This document shows, in pieces, positions 19,259 through 28,798 of a stretch of DNA of 64,000 bases; position 1 is the first letter of the stretch; every line of letters begins with the position of its first letter. Made by a program: the position numbers and the translations under genes. The DNA is from Oryzibacter oryziterrae. Lineage in GTDB: Bacteria > Pseudomonadota > Alphaproteobacteria > Rhizobiales > Pleomorphomonadaceae. The stretch lies in contig NZ_JAKJIC010000002.1 of NCBI RefSeq assembly GCF_021864535.1, forward strand, positions 248,001 through 312,000, written 5' to 3'. The notes under the pieces are model-generated. The model worked only from the letters and a program-made list of their open reading frames with translations. It did not search any database and was not told the origin of the DNA.

Positions 19259-19558
19259 TCATGATGAACAGCGGGTAAACTCGCCCAAGGGAACCACCTG
19301 TGCGGGACTTCCCTGCGCCGTGCAGGACGAGCGTTCGTCGCAGCTGCAGCCGCCGAGGACGGCCGGATCACTGTCGACGCCGGCGACGCGCTGATGGATC
19401 AGCTCGACCACCCGGCGGAAGCAGCCGCAGCAGCGGCCGCGCTTGCCGAGCTCGCGATAGACGAGACCGGGCGTGATCAGCTGCAGGCCGTTGTCGTTGA
19501 GCTTGTCGATGGCGCCGAGGATCTGGGTTTCCGTCAGCATGTTGCAGTGACAAACCAT
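19259..19558 (-). CDS. Bacterioferritin-associated ferredoxin-like (2Fe-2S) protein
   Basis: About 99 residues. The Bfd pattern is visible: CHC near the N-terminus (MVCHCNMLTETQI) and CCGCFRR about 35 residues later, giving four cysteines for one 2Fe-2S cluster. Bfd proteins release iron from bacterioferritin. The tail contains further cysteines (GGCSCDERSSC), which is atypical. ATG 19558 is chosen because the family begins MVCHC. Palindromes upstream and the adjacent iron importer point to iron control. Confidence 0.75.
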   Translation of the reverse strand: MVCHCNMLTETQILGAIDKLNDNGLQLITPGLVYRELGKRGRCCGCFRRVVELIHQRVAGVDSDPAVLGGCSCDERSSCTAQGSPAQVVPLGEFTRCSS

Positions 19559-19663
19559 GCAGGCGCCTGGCTCGGCGAGCAAGTCAAAGGCGGGCGCGGG
19601 CGAGTGATGCAAGGAAACCTCCAGCCAGTCACGGCAGGCAACGGCAAAAAACTAGCATGCGTG

Positions 19664-19699
19664 TTGCCATGCGGCAATCGCAGTTGCGAAGCATTCGCA
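19664..19699. promoter_or_regulatory. Two palindromes upstream of the Bfd-like gene (candidate iron-regulator operators)
   Basis: TTGCC-ATGC-GGCAA (19664-19677) and TGCGAA-GCA-TTCGCA (19685-19699) lie 106-141 bp upstream of the Bfd-like start. The second resembles Fur-type sites of alphaproteobacteria in its TGCGAA/TTCGCA arms. The regulator (Fur, Irr or RirA) cannot be assigned. Confidence 0.45.
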
Positions 19700-19746
19700 T
19701 TCATCCCTATGGATAGGTAAAGTTTGACCGAAGTTCGACGGAGCCG

Positions 19747-21453
19747 TCAGGTGGCGGCGAGCTGCGCCGTCGCCTTGCTTGGCCGGCTTTGCTGGTCGCC
19801 GAAGCTCGAGCGGGCCAGCAGCACCACCGGCAACAGGCCGACGAGGACAATGGTGAGCGCGGCGATCGAGCCGTCCTCGTAGGTGCCGCGTGCCGCTTCG
19901 CCATAGACGGTGGTCGACAGCGTCTCGAAATTGAGCGGCCGCAGCAAGAGCGTGATCGACAGTTCCTTCATGCAGTCGACGAACACCAGCAGGCCCGCCG
20001 CGGCGACGGCGGGGCGCAACAGCGGCAGGTGGATGGCCCAGGCGATTCGGGCCGGCGGTGCGCCGAGCGAGCGGGCGGCCATGTCGAGCGACGGCGAGAT
20101 CTTGGTGAGGCCCGCCTCGATGCCACCCGAGGAGACGCCGAGGAAGCGGATGACATAGCCGGTGATCAGCACGATGCCCGACTGCGACAGCACGAGGCCG
20201 ACGCGTGCATCGGTGAGCCAGCGAATGCTGTCGGCAATCCAGTTGTCGAGCGTGGCGAAGGGCATCAGCATGCCCGCGGCGAGCACGGTGCCGGGGATGG
20301 CATAGCCGATGCCGCTGAGGCGCAAGAGGGCGGGCGCTGCCTTGCGCCGCACGAGGCGCGCCATATAGGCCATGAACAGGCCGACGAGGATGGCGATCAG
20401 CGTGGCGCCGCCGGCGGCCAGCATGGTGTTGGCGATCCAGCGGCCGAGCGCTGGCGGCAGGCCATGCGAGGCAAGGCGCTCCAGCGCGTGTACGAGCAGA
20501 TAGCTCGCCGGGACGGCAAAGCCGATCAGCACCGGCAGGCTCGCCAGCGTGCAGGCGATGACAGCGCGAAGACCGGTCAGTCGCCGCGGCGTGACCGGGC
20601 GGCCACGGCCGCCGCGCGCCACGAAGCGCTGCCGCCGCCGGCCGAGCCGCTCGACGCCCACCAGCACCAGCACCATCAGCAGCATGACCAGCGCGATCTG
20701 CGAGGCGCCTTCGATCGACGAGCGCGTGACCCAGGTGGAATAGATGGCGACGGTGAGCGTCTTGACCCCGAGGAAGGAGGAGGCGCCGATGTCGTTGAGC
20801 GCTTCCATCAGCGCAAGGCTGGCGCCGACGGCGACGGCGGGACGGGCCAGCGGCAGCGCCACGCGCCAGAACACGGCGGGCCGCGACCGCCCGAGCGTGC
20901 GCGCCACCTCGAGCAGGACCGGCGACTGCATCATGAACAGCGCCCGCACCGGCAGGTAGACGTAAGGGTAGAGCACGAAGCCGAGCAGGGCGATGGCCCC
21001 GGGCAGCGAGCGGATCTCGGGGAAGGGCAGGCCGCGCGGGTCGGTGATGCCGAACAGGGCGCGCAACGTGCTCTGCACCGGGCCGACCGGATGCAGCACG
21101 TCGAGATAGGCATAGGCGACGATATAGGTGGGAATGGAGAGCGGCAGCAGCAGCGCCCATTCCAGCGTCGCCCGACCGGGGAAGCGATACATGGCGATCA
21201 GCCAGGCAAGGCCGACGCCGATCACCGAGATCAGCAGGCCGACGCCGAGAAGCAGGATCGCCGTGGTTTCCACCGCAGTGGGCAGCACCGAACGATAGAG
21301 ATGCGGCCAGAGGTCACCCGAACCTCTGGCCGCGTAATAGGTGAGACCGCCGAGCGGCGCCAGAACCCCGGCCACTACCAGGGCGCCGGCAGTGAGCCAG
21401 AGCCTCTCGGTGAGATCGCGGCGGGAACGGCGTCGTGCGGCGGTGTCAGGCAT
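19747..21453 (-). CDS. Ferric iron ABC transporter permease (fused two-domain FbpB type)
   Basis: 568 residues with two repeated permease halves, each ending in an EAA-like loop (VARTLGRSRPAVFWRVALPLARP and AARSLGAPPARIAWAIHLPLLRP), so one chain forms the whole channel as in FbpB/SfuB. About twelve membrane helices. The binding protein lies just upstream on the same strand, separated by a repeat element; no ATPase gene is seen in this cluster. Confidence 0.88.
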   Translation of the reverse strand: MPDTAARRRSRRDLTERLWLTAGALVVAGVLAPLGGLTYYAARGSGDLWPHLYRSVLPTAVETTAILLLGVGLLISVIGVGLAWLIAMYRFPGRATLEWALLLPLSIPTYIVAYAYLDVLHPVGPVQSTLRALFGITDPRGLPFPEIRSLPGAIALLGFVLYPYVYLPVRALFMMQSPVLLEVARTLGRSRPAVFWRVALPLARPAVAVGASLALMEALNDIGASSFLGVKTLTVAIYSTWVTRSSIEGASQIALVMLLMVLVLVGVERLGRRRQRFVARGGRGRPVTPRRLTGLRAVIACTLASLPVLIGFAVPASYLLVHALERLASHGLPPALGRWIANTMLAAGGATLIAILVGLFMAYMARLVRRKAAPALLRLSGIGYAIPGTVLAAGMLMPFATLDNWIADSIRWLTDARVGLVLSQSGIVLITGYVIRFLGVSSGGIEAGLTKISPSLDMAARSLGAPPARIAWAIHLPLLRPAVAAAGLLVFVDCMKELSITLLLRPLNFETLSTTVYGEAARGTYEDGSIAALTIVLVGLLPVVLLARSSFGDQQSRPSKATAQLAAT

Positions 21454-21458
21454 TGTCC

Positions 21459-21532
21459 TACCAGTTCGCCAGGATGCGGACGCATCGGCTCATAGAGGGG
21501 TTTTCGAGGTCATTTTGAATGACACTCGGTAT
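21459..21532. repeat. MITE-like intergenic repeat, copy A (internally deleted)
   Basis: Begins TACCAGTTCGCCAGGATGC, keeps the GACGCATCGGCTCAT block, lacks the central hairpin present in copies B and C, and ends in the arm GTCATTTTGAATGACACTCG followed by GTAT. The last T of the element is also the first base of the complemented stop codon (TGA) of the iron-binding protein gene. Confidence 0.75.
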
Positions 21533-22566
21533 CAGTCGTCAAAGCCCGTGTCGTCGACCAGCAGGCTGGCGGCCTTGCGCTGCGCGGTGATCTCGGTGAG
21601 CGGGGTCGGGTCGATCTTGAGCGTGCCGAGGGCGGCGATGATCGGATCGGCGGCAACGCCGGCCTTCACGGGATATTCGAAGTTGCTCTTGGCATAGAGT
21701 TCCTGTGCCTCGTCCGAGGTGAGGAACTCCAGAAGCTTCACAGCCTCGGCCTTGTTGGGGGAGAACTTGGCGATCGCGGCGCCCGAGACGTTCACATGGC
21801 TGCCTTCGCCGTCCTTGAAGGTGGGCAGGACCACCTTGATGGCGGCGCCCCAGGCCTTCTGGTCCTCGCCGCCGGCGCCCGAGCGCATCAGGCCGACATA
21901 ATAGGAGTTGCCCACGCCGATGTCGCAGATGCCGGCGAGAATGTCCTTGGCCACGTCGCGGTCGCCGCCGCCGGGCTTGCGGGCCAGATTGGCCTTCACG
22001 CCTTCGAGCCAGGCCTTGGCGGCATCTTCGCCGTCCTTGACGATCATCGCGGCGATCAGCGAGGTGTTGTAGGGATGCTGGCCCGAGCGGATGCAGACCT
22101 TGCCCTTCCACTTGGGATCGGCCAGTTCCTCATAGGTTGAGATGGCGCCGTCAGGCACGCGATCCTTGGACAGGTAGATGGTGCGGGCGCGCATGGAGAG
22201 CGCGTACCACATGTGCTGCGGATCGCGCAGCGCCGAGGGAACGGCAGCGTCCAGCGTGTCGGACTGGATCGGCTGGGTGAGGCCGCGATCCACAAGGTCG
22301 GTGAGGTTGCCGTAGTCGACCGTCATCAGGATGTCCGCCGGCGAATTCTCGCCTTCCGAGGCGACGCGCTCACCCAGACCTTCGTTCATGAAGATGGTGT
22401 TGATCGCAACACCGGTCTCCGCCGTGTAGCGGTCGAGCAACGGCTGGATCAGGCCGGGTTCGCGCGTGGTGTAGATGTTCACCTCGGCGGCAGTCGCGGC
22501 GGTGATGGCAAAAAGGCTGGAGGCAAGCGCGGCGACAACGCCGGCCCGGCGGAAGGTGAGGGTCAT
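21532..22566 (-). CDS. Periplasmic Fe(3+)-binding protein of an ABC transporter
   Basis: 344 residues. A signal peptide (RRAGVVAALASSLFAITAATAAE) is followed by VNIYTTREPGLIQPLLDRY, the start typical of FbpA/FutA-type ferric binding proteins. Tyrosines in GNSYYVGLM correspond to the tandem iron-ligand tyrosines of the family. It feeds the two-domain permease downstream. Confidence 0.88.
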   Translation of the reverse strand: MTLTFRRAGVVAALASSLFAITAATAAEVNIYTTREPGLIQPLLDRYTAETGVAINTIFMNEGLGERVASEGENSPADILMTVDYGNLTDLVDRGLTQPIQSDTLDAAVPSALRDPQHMWYALSMRARTIYLSKDRVPDGAISTYEELADPKWKGKVCIRSGQHPYNTSLIAAMIVKDGEDAAKAWLEGVKANLARKPGGGDRDVAKDILAGICDIGVGNSYYVGLMRSGAGGEDQKAWGAAIKVVLPTFKDGEGSHVNVSGAAIAKFSPNKAEAVKLLEFLTSDEAQELYAKSNFEYPVKAGVAADPIIAALGTLKIDPTPLTEITAQRKAASLLVDDTGFDD

Positions 22567-22823
22567 ACTGATCTCCAGGAAACAGGGGTCAAGGCCCGGT
22601 TGCGAGTGGATAAAACCAGACTTACAGGCTCATGATTTCGTCTGTCAATCAGGAAAAGAACCTTCTCTTCAAGGGCTTGGGAGAAAATGTACTGGAATGG
22701 TTCCAATCTATGCCGCAAGTCCTTGCGGGCGTTGGAATTTCAACAGCGCCATTTCGAGCGATGCGCGCACGGCAACCCAGTGCCCCGGGATCGCGGTATC
22801 TGATAACCGCGCCGCAGACGGTG

Positions 22824-23237
22824 TCACGGGGCGCCGCCGGAGTATTCGGTCAGGTCCAGACCATGTCCATCGAGCGCGAAGCGGCTTTGAGTGAACTGTG
22901 CAAAAGTCGGCTGAAAGCGGGAGGGATCGTCGAGCGTGCCGGCGTAGATGGTGACGATGTCGGGGGCATGTCCGGGCAGGCCGAACAGCAGGCTGCCGCA
23001 GGCCGCGCAGAAGTTTCGCGTCGTGTCGACACCGCTGCCGCCCGCGCAGGTGAAGGAGCGGATCTCCCCCTTCACCCTGAAGCCGTCCTTCCGGAGCACG
23101 ACAACCGGCATGCCCGCGGAGCCCGACGCCCGCTGGCAATCCCGGCAATGGCAGATGAGGCTGGCGAGCGGCGCCCCCTCTGCGGCATAGCAAACCGAGC
23201 CACACAGGCAGGCCCCGGTCCAGGTTTGATCACTCAT
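22824..23237 (-). CDS. GFA family (glutathione-dependent formaldehyde-activating-like) protein
   Basis: 137 residues. Zinc-site cysteines are all present: CLCGSVCY, CHCRDCQRASG and CAACGSLLFG, with the CENP-V/GFA beta fold pattern. Family members include a formaldehyde-glutathione adduct-forming enzyme, but most are uncharacterised, so the substrate is unknown. Confidence 0.85.
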   Translation of the reverse strand: MSDQTWTGACLCGSVCYAAEGAPLASLICHCRDCQRASGSAGMPVVVLRKDGFRVKGEIRSFTCAGGSGVDTTRNFCAACGSLLFGLPGHAPDIVTIYAGTLDDPSRFQPTFAQFTQSRFALDGHGLDLTEYSGGAP

Positions 23238-23304
23238 GACGCCCCCTCAAGCGCTGAGGTCTCGAAAGCTGCGACCGCTCGGCCGCGAGGCCGGAACGGC
23301 CGTT

Positions 23305-23431
23305 ATACCAATTCTGCCCAGGATGCTGACGCATCGGCTCATTGAAGACATTTCGAATGTCTCATCTGCATCAACGGCATGAGACATTCGGAAGCGGGAT
23401 ACCGAGAGTCATTTTCAATGACACTCGGTAT
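23305..23431. repeat. MITE-like intergenic repeat, copy B (full length, 127 bp)
   Basis: Starts ATACCAATT and ends CGGTAT. It carries three hairpins: GATGC-TGAC-GCATC, GAATGTCTCAT/ATGAGACATTC, and ATACCGAG/CTCGGTAT. Its right end overlaps the stop codon of the histidine kinase gene. Confidence 0.8.
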
Positions 23432-26400
23432 TATTCCGCCAGCACGCGCGTCGAGGGGAAGGTGATCTGCACCAGTGTGCCCTGGCCCGGTGTCGAGTCG
23501 ATGCGGAAGGCCGCCCGGTTGGCTTCGACCAGCGCCTTGGTCAGCGGCAGGCCGAGCCCGGTGCCCTGGCCGGTGCGGGTGGTCTGCAGCTGGCGGAAGG
23601 GTTCGAGCGCCTTCTCGATGTCGCCCTCGCTCATGCCATGGCCGGTGTCGCGCACGCGCAGAACCACCTCGCCGCTCTCCTCGTAGAGCGTGGAGACGAT
23701 CACCTGACCGCCGGCCGTGTTGAACTTGACCGCATTGGACAGAAGGTTGAGCACGATCTGCCGCAGGCTGCGATTGTCGGCCACCACCGGCGGCAGCGAG
23801 GAGGACAGCGAAGTGCGGATGATGATCCGTTCGCGATTGGCCTGCGGCTGCATCAGCGCGGCGCACTCACGGATCACCTCGTTGAGCCCCACCGCCTCGA
23901 AGCTCAGTTCCAGCTTGCCCGCCTCGATCTTGGAGAGATCCAGAAGATCGTTGACCAGGCTCATGATGTGGCTGCCGGACATGTGGATGTCGCGCAGATA
24001 TTCCTTGTATCGATCCGAGCCCACGGGGCCGAAGCGCTCTTCCATCATCACCTCGGAGAAGCCGATGATGGCATTGAGCGGCGTGCGGATCTCGTGGCTC
24101 ATCTTGGCGAGGAAGTCCGACTTCTGCGAACTGGCGTTCTCCGCCGCCTTCTTGGCCGAGGTCAGCTCTTCTTCGGCACGCTTCCACTGGGTGATGTCAC
24201 GCAGGACCGCACAGAACTTGGTGAGCGACACCCGGCCGATGGTCATGAACAGCGGCACCAGGCCACCGCTGACCACCTTGCCGATCACCTCGCGCCCATC
24301 GTTGAGCACGGACGACAGGCCATTGCGGCTGAGGCCGTCGAGATAGTCGAGCGCGCTGCGGTGGCTTTCGGGGGCCAGGAGGTCGACGAAGCTGAGGCCC
24401 ACCATATGCGAGCGCTCAAGCCCGAACAGCGCTTCCGCCGAGCGGTTGGCGCCGATGACGATGCCCTTCTGGTCGAGCACCAGCACGCCGTCGGTGGCGG
24501 TGTCCAGAATGCCCTCGAGATCCTCGACGCGCTGCTCGGCAAGTTGCAGGCGCTCGCGGCTGGTGGTCTGGGCCGTCTCCTGCACCACCAGCATGGAGGC
24601 GACCGAAGCGCCGAAGGGGATGGAATGCAGACGCGCCGTGACCGGCACTTCCACACCATCCTTGCGGCGGATGGCCGGAATGGTGGATTCGCGCGGCAGG
24701 GCCGTGCCCTCGAACACCGAGGCAAAGCCGCCGGCGGCGTTCATCTCCTCAAGGTTCGCATAGGCGGCGAGATCGAGGAAGGCGCGGTTGGCATGGACGA
24801 AGTCGCCATGCTTGAGGATGGCCAGCGGCAGCGGCAGCTTGTCGATCAGCGTGAAGTCAAGCGTGGCCGCTGCATCCGGCTTGGCGACCGGGGCGGGCGT
24901 TGCCACCGGCTCGGGCTGGACCTGCGATGCCGGCTCGTTCGGACGCGTGAGGAGCGAGCGTGCCGGCGCTTCGGCCGGCGTGCCGCTGCGTCCGCCACGG
25001 GCCTCGAAGGCTTCCGACAGCGCCTCGGCGATGCGATCGAAGGCTTCGCGATCGGTCTTGGACAAGCGACCGGAGTCCTCGCGCGGAATCGGGCGGGGAA
25101 CGATCGGCACGGGGATGACTTCCGCCGTGGTTTCCGTCTGGGCCGTCCAGTCGATATCCTGCTCGCGCGTCGCCGCCAGAGTCTCCTCGACGGTGATCAG
25201 GCGCTCGAGTTCGTCGAGATGTTCGGAAATGGTGCGCGTGCTGTCGTCGGGGCCGAGCATGGCGGCAGTGTCGTCGATCGGCGCGATGACGATGGGCTCG
25301 GCGGTGTCGACGGCAAAGGCGTCGTCGTTGCCGGCAGGCGGCAGCGGTTCATCGGCGAGGACCGGCTGGGCGTCTTCGACAGGCGCTGGCGGCAGCTCGG
25401 CCACCGCTGCGTCGTCGGCGGCCGCGACGGGTTCGTCGCCAAGGCGCACTTCGCCGTCGCCGGACGCCAGCGTGATGGCTTCTTCCACAGGAGTGGCGGC
25501 AACGACCGGCGCGGCCTCGACCGCTTCGGCGTCAATCGACGGGGCGACATCGGCGGGCGCGGCGAGGTCTTCAACCGGCGCCTCATCCTCTGCAACCGGT
25601 GCCGTCTCGGGGGCGACGGACGCAGCGTCGCCGAGGACGGCGGGCTCTTCCGGCAACAGGCCGGGCAGCGCTTCCGCCGGAGACGGATCCAGCGCGGCAA
25701 GGGCAGCCGGGGCGTCGTCCGCGATGACGACCGGCGCGACATCGACAGTCTCGCCGGCGTCCGGCGGAACTTCGGCAGACGGGGCCAGAGGCTCGATGAC
25801 GGTCTCGACCGCAGCCACGCTTTCCGTGACCGGTGCGGCGAGAGGCAGGTCACTCTCCATGTCGGCGACGGGCGCGTCGGCGGGCGCCGCATCACTGACG
25901 AACTCCGCACCTTCCGGTACGGCCACATCGGCTGAGGTCTCGATCGGTTCTGCGACCGGACGCTCGTCGACCGGCGCGACATCGGCTTCCACGACGGCCG
26001 GGACTTCGGCGGCGGCAGGTTCAGGAGCCGGCTCGACGGCCGCCACCACTTCCGCAACCGCAACGGCGGCCAGAGCGGCGATCTCCGGCGCCGCCACAGG
26101 GGCAACGGTATCAGGTGCGGCCTCGACGAGGTTCGCGATGGGCGCGGTGACTGGCTCGGCTGCCGTCTCTTCCGGCTGGGCTTCCACCGTTTCGCTTGCC
26201 GGCACGGCGGCGGTGGCCACCAGCATCGGGGCGGTGAAGGCAGCGCCGGTCTTGATCACGCCGAAGCCGCGATAGCCGCTGAAGCGACGGTCCCGACCGA
26301 ACACCGGCATGCCAGCTAGATCGATCGGCACGCGCATGTCCGCGTCCTGAACCGGCCAGTCAACGGTAAGGCCGGTGAAGGTGTCGCGCCGCTCCAGCGC

Positions 26401-27816
26401 CTGAGCCACGCGGTTGCGCGGATCGAGCGCGTAGCGGGTAGCGAGATCGGTCCAGGCCGTGCCGGCAAGATCGCCGGACAGCGGGCCGACGGTGGTGGCA
26501 AAATCGGCCGAGACGAAGGAGAAGGCGAGGCTGGAATCCAGCTCGAACACAAAACGCACCGGCCGGCCATGGTCCGGGAAGGCGAAGGTCGTGACGGCGG
26601 GCGCGGCCTCGATCTCGGCTGCAACCGGTTCGATGACGGCGTCTGACTGTGCGGTCTCAGCGTCTTCGGGAAGCGCCTCGGGGGCGGCGAAGGCGGGCGC
26701 TGCGTCCACGATCTCGGTGGCGCTCTCGACCGGAGAATGGATTTCAGGCGCGATGGCTTCCGGTACGACGGCTTCCGGCACGTCCGACGGTGCTTCAGCG
26801 CTGCCCTCCGACGGAAGCGCGGCGACGGTCTCCGCAATGCTCGCCTCGACGGGGGCGTCGGTCACTTCGGTCAGGGTGACTTCGGGCGCGACAAGCTCCG
26901 TCTCGGTCTGATCGGGGGCTGCGGCAACCGGCGCGGTCTCCAGATCCGCCTCGTCGGCGATCGGCTCCACCGGCGCTTCGATTGCGGCGGGCGCAAGGTC
27001 GGACGACGCGGCGGCTGTGTCCATTTCGGAGATTGCCGACGACACGGTGAGGCCCTCGGCCTGAGGCGCAGGTTCCACCGCTTCCGCCGCGGGGATTGCC
27101 GGGATGACGATCGGCGGGGCGTAGGTCACGTCCACGTCGTCGCTGACCGGCAGATCCGGCTCGGCGGTGAAGGCGATCGCGTCCTCGGGATGGGCTGTGA
27201 CGGCCAGAACCTCGTCGCCGCTCGGCAGCAGGTCCTGCACCGGCTGCACCTCGGCAGGGGCGGTGGCAAGGGGGGCGACGACCGGGGCAACGGGCGCCGC
27301 GGGCAGCGTTACTACCGGGGCCGGTTCGACAGGCGTCGCGGGCAGCACAGCGACCGGGGCAGGTTCAATCGGGGTTGGCACCGCGGTGGCCGGCCTTGCC
27401 GCGCCGCAGAAGGCCGCATAGGCGGCAACGGGATCGCCGCTGATCTGGCCCGAGCCATCGGCCACCAGCAGCAGCACGGAGCGATTGGCACCGATCTGCA
27501 GCCGGCGCGCCTTGCAGACCACAGGCTTGGGCATCAAGCCGCGCGGCAGCGCAATGCGTTCGACGCGCTCGTCGCCCGACCCCAGACTGACGGCGAGGCT
27601 GGCAATGCGGCGTACGGCAGGGTGATCGGGCGCAAAGCGGCGCGCCAGCACTTCGGCGGGAGAGCGGAGGCTGAAATAGGCGGCACCGGCGGCATTGGTC
27701 CACAGGAGCGAGGTGCCGGAGCGGTCAAAGGCCAGAACGGGTCGCGCGTCTCCGATCAGCGCAGCGAAGGCCGGCTCGCTAGCTGCTGCGACAAACAGTT
27801 CCAGTTCATCGGCCAT
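23431..27816 (-). CDS. PdhS/DivJ-like PAS-domain sensor histidine kinase with very long acidic linker
   Basis: 1461 residues. N-terminal PAS-like segment (VLAFDRSGTSLLWTNAAGAAYF), then several hundred residues rich in Ala, Pro, Glu and Val interrupted by a folded segment (FVFELDSSLAFSFVSADF), then PAS domains (LPLAILKHGDFVHANRAFLD; DTATDGVLVLDQKGIVIGANR), HisKA with the phospho-histidine in KMSHEIRTPLNAIIGFSEVM, and a complete HATPase (NLLSNAVKF, DTGHGMSEGD, GTGLGLPLTKALVEAN). The kinase core closely resembles the rhizobial PdhS/DivJ group, which acts on DivK in cell-cycle control; that role is inference. ATG 27816 has GGAG upstream. Confidence 0.88.
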   Translation of the reverse strand: MADELELFVAAASEPAFAALIGDARPVLAFDRSGTSLLWTNAAGAAYFSLRSPAEVLARRFAPDHPAVRRIASLAVSLGSGDERVERIALPRGLMPKPVVCKARRLQIGANRSVLLLVADGSGQISGDPVAAYAAFCGAARPATAVPTPIEPAPVAVLPATPVEPAPVVTLPAAPVAPVVAPLATAPAEVQPVQDLLPSGDEVLAVTAHPEDAIAFTAEPDLPVSDDVDVTYAPPIVIPAIPAAEAVEPAPQAEGLTVSSAISEMDTAAASSDLAPAAIEAPVEPIADEADLETAPVAAAPDQTETELVAPEVTLTEVTDAPVEASIAETVAALPSEGSAEAPSDVPEAVVPEAIAPEIHSPVESATEIVDAAPAFAAPEALPEDAETAQSDAVIEPVAAEIEAAPAVTTFAFPDHGRPVRFVFELDSSLAFSFVSADFATTVGPLSGDLAGTAWTDLATRYALDPRNRVAQALERRDTFTGLTVDWPVQDADMRVPIDLAGMPVFGRDRRFSGYRGFGVIKTGAAFTAPMLVATAAVPASETVEAQPEETAAEPVTAPIANLVEAAPDTVAPVAAPEIAALAAVAVAEVVAAVEPAPEPAAAEVPAVVEADVAPVDERPVAEPIETSADVAVPEGAEFVSDAAPADAPVADMESDLPLAAPVTESVAAVETVIEPLAPSAEVPPDAGETVDVAPVVIADDAPAALAALDPSPAEALPGLLPEEPAVLGDAASVAPETAPVAEDEAPVEDLAAPADVAPSIDAEAVEAAPVVAATPVEEAITLASGDGEVRLGDEPVAAADDAAVAELPPAPVEDAQPVLADEPLPPAGNDDAFAVDTAEPIVIAPIDDTAAMLGPDDSTRTISEHLDELERLITVEETLAATREQDIDWTAQTETTAEVIPVPIVPRPIPREDSGRLSKTDREAFDRIAEALSEAFEARGGRSGTPAEAPARSLLTRPNEPASQVQPEPVATPAPVAKPDAAATLDFTLIDKLPLPLAILKHGDFVHANRAFLDLAAYANLEEMNAAGGFASVFEGTALPRESTIPAIRRKDGVEVPVTARLHSIPFGASVASMLVVQETAQTTSRERLQLAEQRVEDLEGILDTATDGVLVLDQKGIVIGANRSAEALFGLERSHMVGLSFVDLLAPESHRSALDYLDGLSRNGLSSVLNDGREVIGKVVSGGLVPLFMTIGRVSLTKFCAVLRDITQWKRAEEELTSAKKAAENASSQKSDFLAKMSHEIRTPLNAIIGFSEVMMEERFGPVGSDRYKEYLRDIHMSGSHIMSLVNDLLDLSKIEAGKLELSFEAVGLNEVIRECAALMQPQANRERIIIRTSLSSSLPPVVADNRSLRQIVLNLLSNAVKFNTAGGQVIVSTLYEESGEVVLRVRDTGHGMSEGDIEKALEPFRQLQTTRTGQGTGLGLPLTKALVEANRAAFRIDSTPGQGTLVQITFPSTRVLAE

Positions 27817-28120
27817 GCCGATCACTCCCACGTCCAAACTGCGATTGCCCGCCCTCCATTGCCACGACGAAATGGTCGGGCCAATTCTTGGTAAATTTGG
27901 CCAGAGGTCGGCATGTTCCGTCAAGGTTATGTTAATAGTATGGCAACGGCCCTGAGGCCATCCCGGATGTGCTGACAAGGCCGATCACTTGCAGATAACC
28001 TTAATGGCCCCGACAGAATTAAGTTTAATTGCGTCCCTCAACAAGTCGTGATGAACTGTCATCGTTCGGCAGGGGCGCCGATGCTGGTGCCTGCCACATC
28101 CCGGACGCGAGGAGACTGCC
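27817..28120. promoter_or_regulatory. Divergent promoter region of the kinase and first phasin
   Basis: About 300 bp, no gene seen. It must carry promoters for both directions. The phasin has a clear ribosome site GAGGAG at its right edge. Confidence 0.5.
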
Positions 28121-28516
28121 ATGGTCGACAAATTCGTGCCGCCCGAAAGCGCCGCCCAGGCGGCGGACATGTTCAAGCAGGCAGCAACGCAGTCTGTCGA
28201 CCAGGCCCGCAAGGCCTTTGACGAGGCGCTTGCCGCCACGCGCAAGACCTTGGGCGGCATCGAGGAAAACGCCTCCGAAGTGCAGGATCGCCTGCGTGAG
28301 GTGGCGCGCGACAGCGTCGACTTCGCCTCGCAGTCGGCAGAGGCTGCCTTCTCTCTCGTCGAAAGCCTCGCCCGGGCACGCAGCCCGGAAGACGCGCTGG
28401 CGCTGCAGAAGGCCTTCATCGAACAGCAGATGGAGCGGCTCGGCCGCCAGACCCGCCAGATCGGCGATCAGGCCGTCCGCACCATGCAGGGGCTGACCAA
28501 GCCGTTCGAGAGCTGA
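28121..28516 (+). CDS. Phasin family protein
   Basis: 131 residues, predicted to be almost wholly helical, with the phasin pattern FVESLARARSPEDALALQKAFIEQQ (here AFSLVESLARARSPEDALAL) that coats polyhydroxyalkanoate granules. Translation start is fixed by GAGGAG seven bases upstream. Tandem with a second phasin, suggesting the organism stores PHA. Confidence 0.87.
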   Translation: MVDKFVPPESAAQAADMFKQAATQSVDQARKAFDEALAATRKTLGGIEENASEVQDRLREVARDSVDFASQSAEAAFSLVESLARARSPEDALALQKAFIEQQMERLGRQTRQIGDQAVRTMQGLTKPFES

Positions 28517-28558
28517 GCCTTTCCCCAGGGGACAACCGGTCGCGCCTGTGCATTTGTC

Positions 28559-28589
28559 GCATTGCAGCATTTATGTTGCAATGCAGCAT
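28559..28589. promoter_or_regulatory. TGC-rich repeat between the phasin genes (candidate PhaR-type site)
   Basis: GCATTGCAGCAT (28559-28570) and GCAATGCAGCAT (28578-28589) are imperfect direct copies with internal TGC/GCA symmetry, upstream of the second phasin. TGC-rich sites are bound by the PHA regulator PhaR in related bacteria. The regulator is not in the window, so assignment is inference. Confidence 0.4.
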
Positions 28590-28798
28590 AAACTCGTGTA
28601 GACAGGATCGCAGAAGATCGGAGCGGTGGCAGGTTTCTGCGTCCCCCTTCGATCCGGAAGCCGCCCCCAGAGGGTGCGGCGTCCATCCCCGGCTTCCTGG
28701 CGCTGTCCGTATTCGCCTCCAGCCGTTTGACCGACCAAGAAACAGGCATCGATCCATCCGCCTCGTGAGGCGCCGGGCGATGTCGCAGGAGGGATGCC

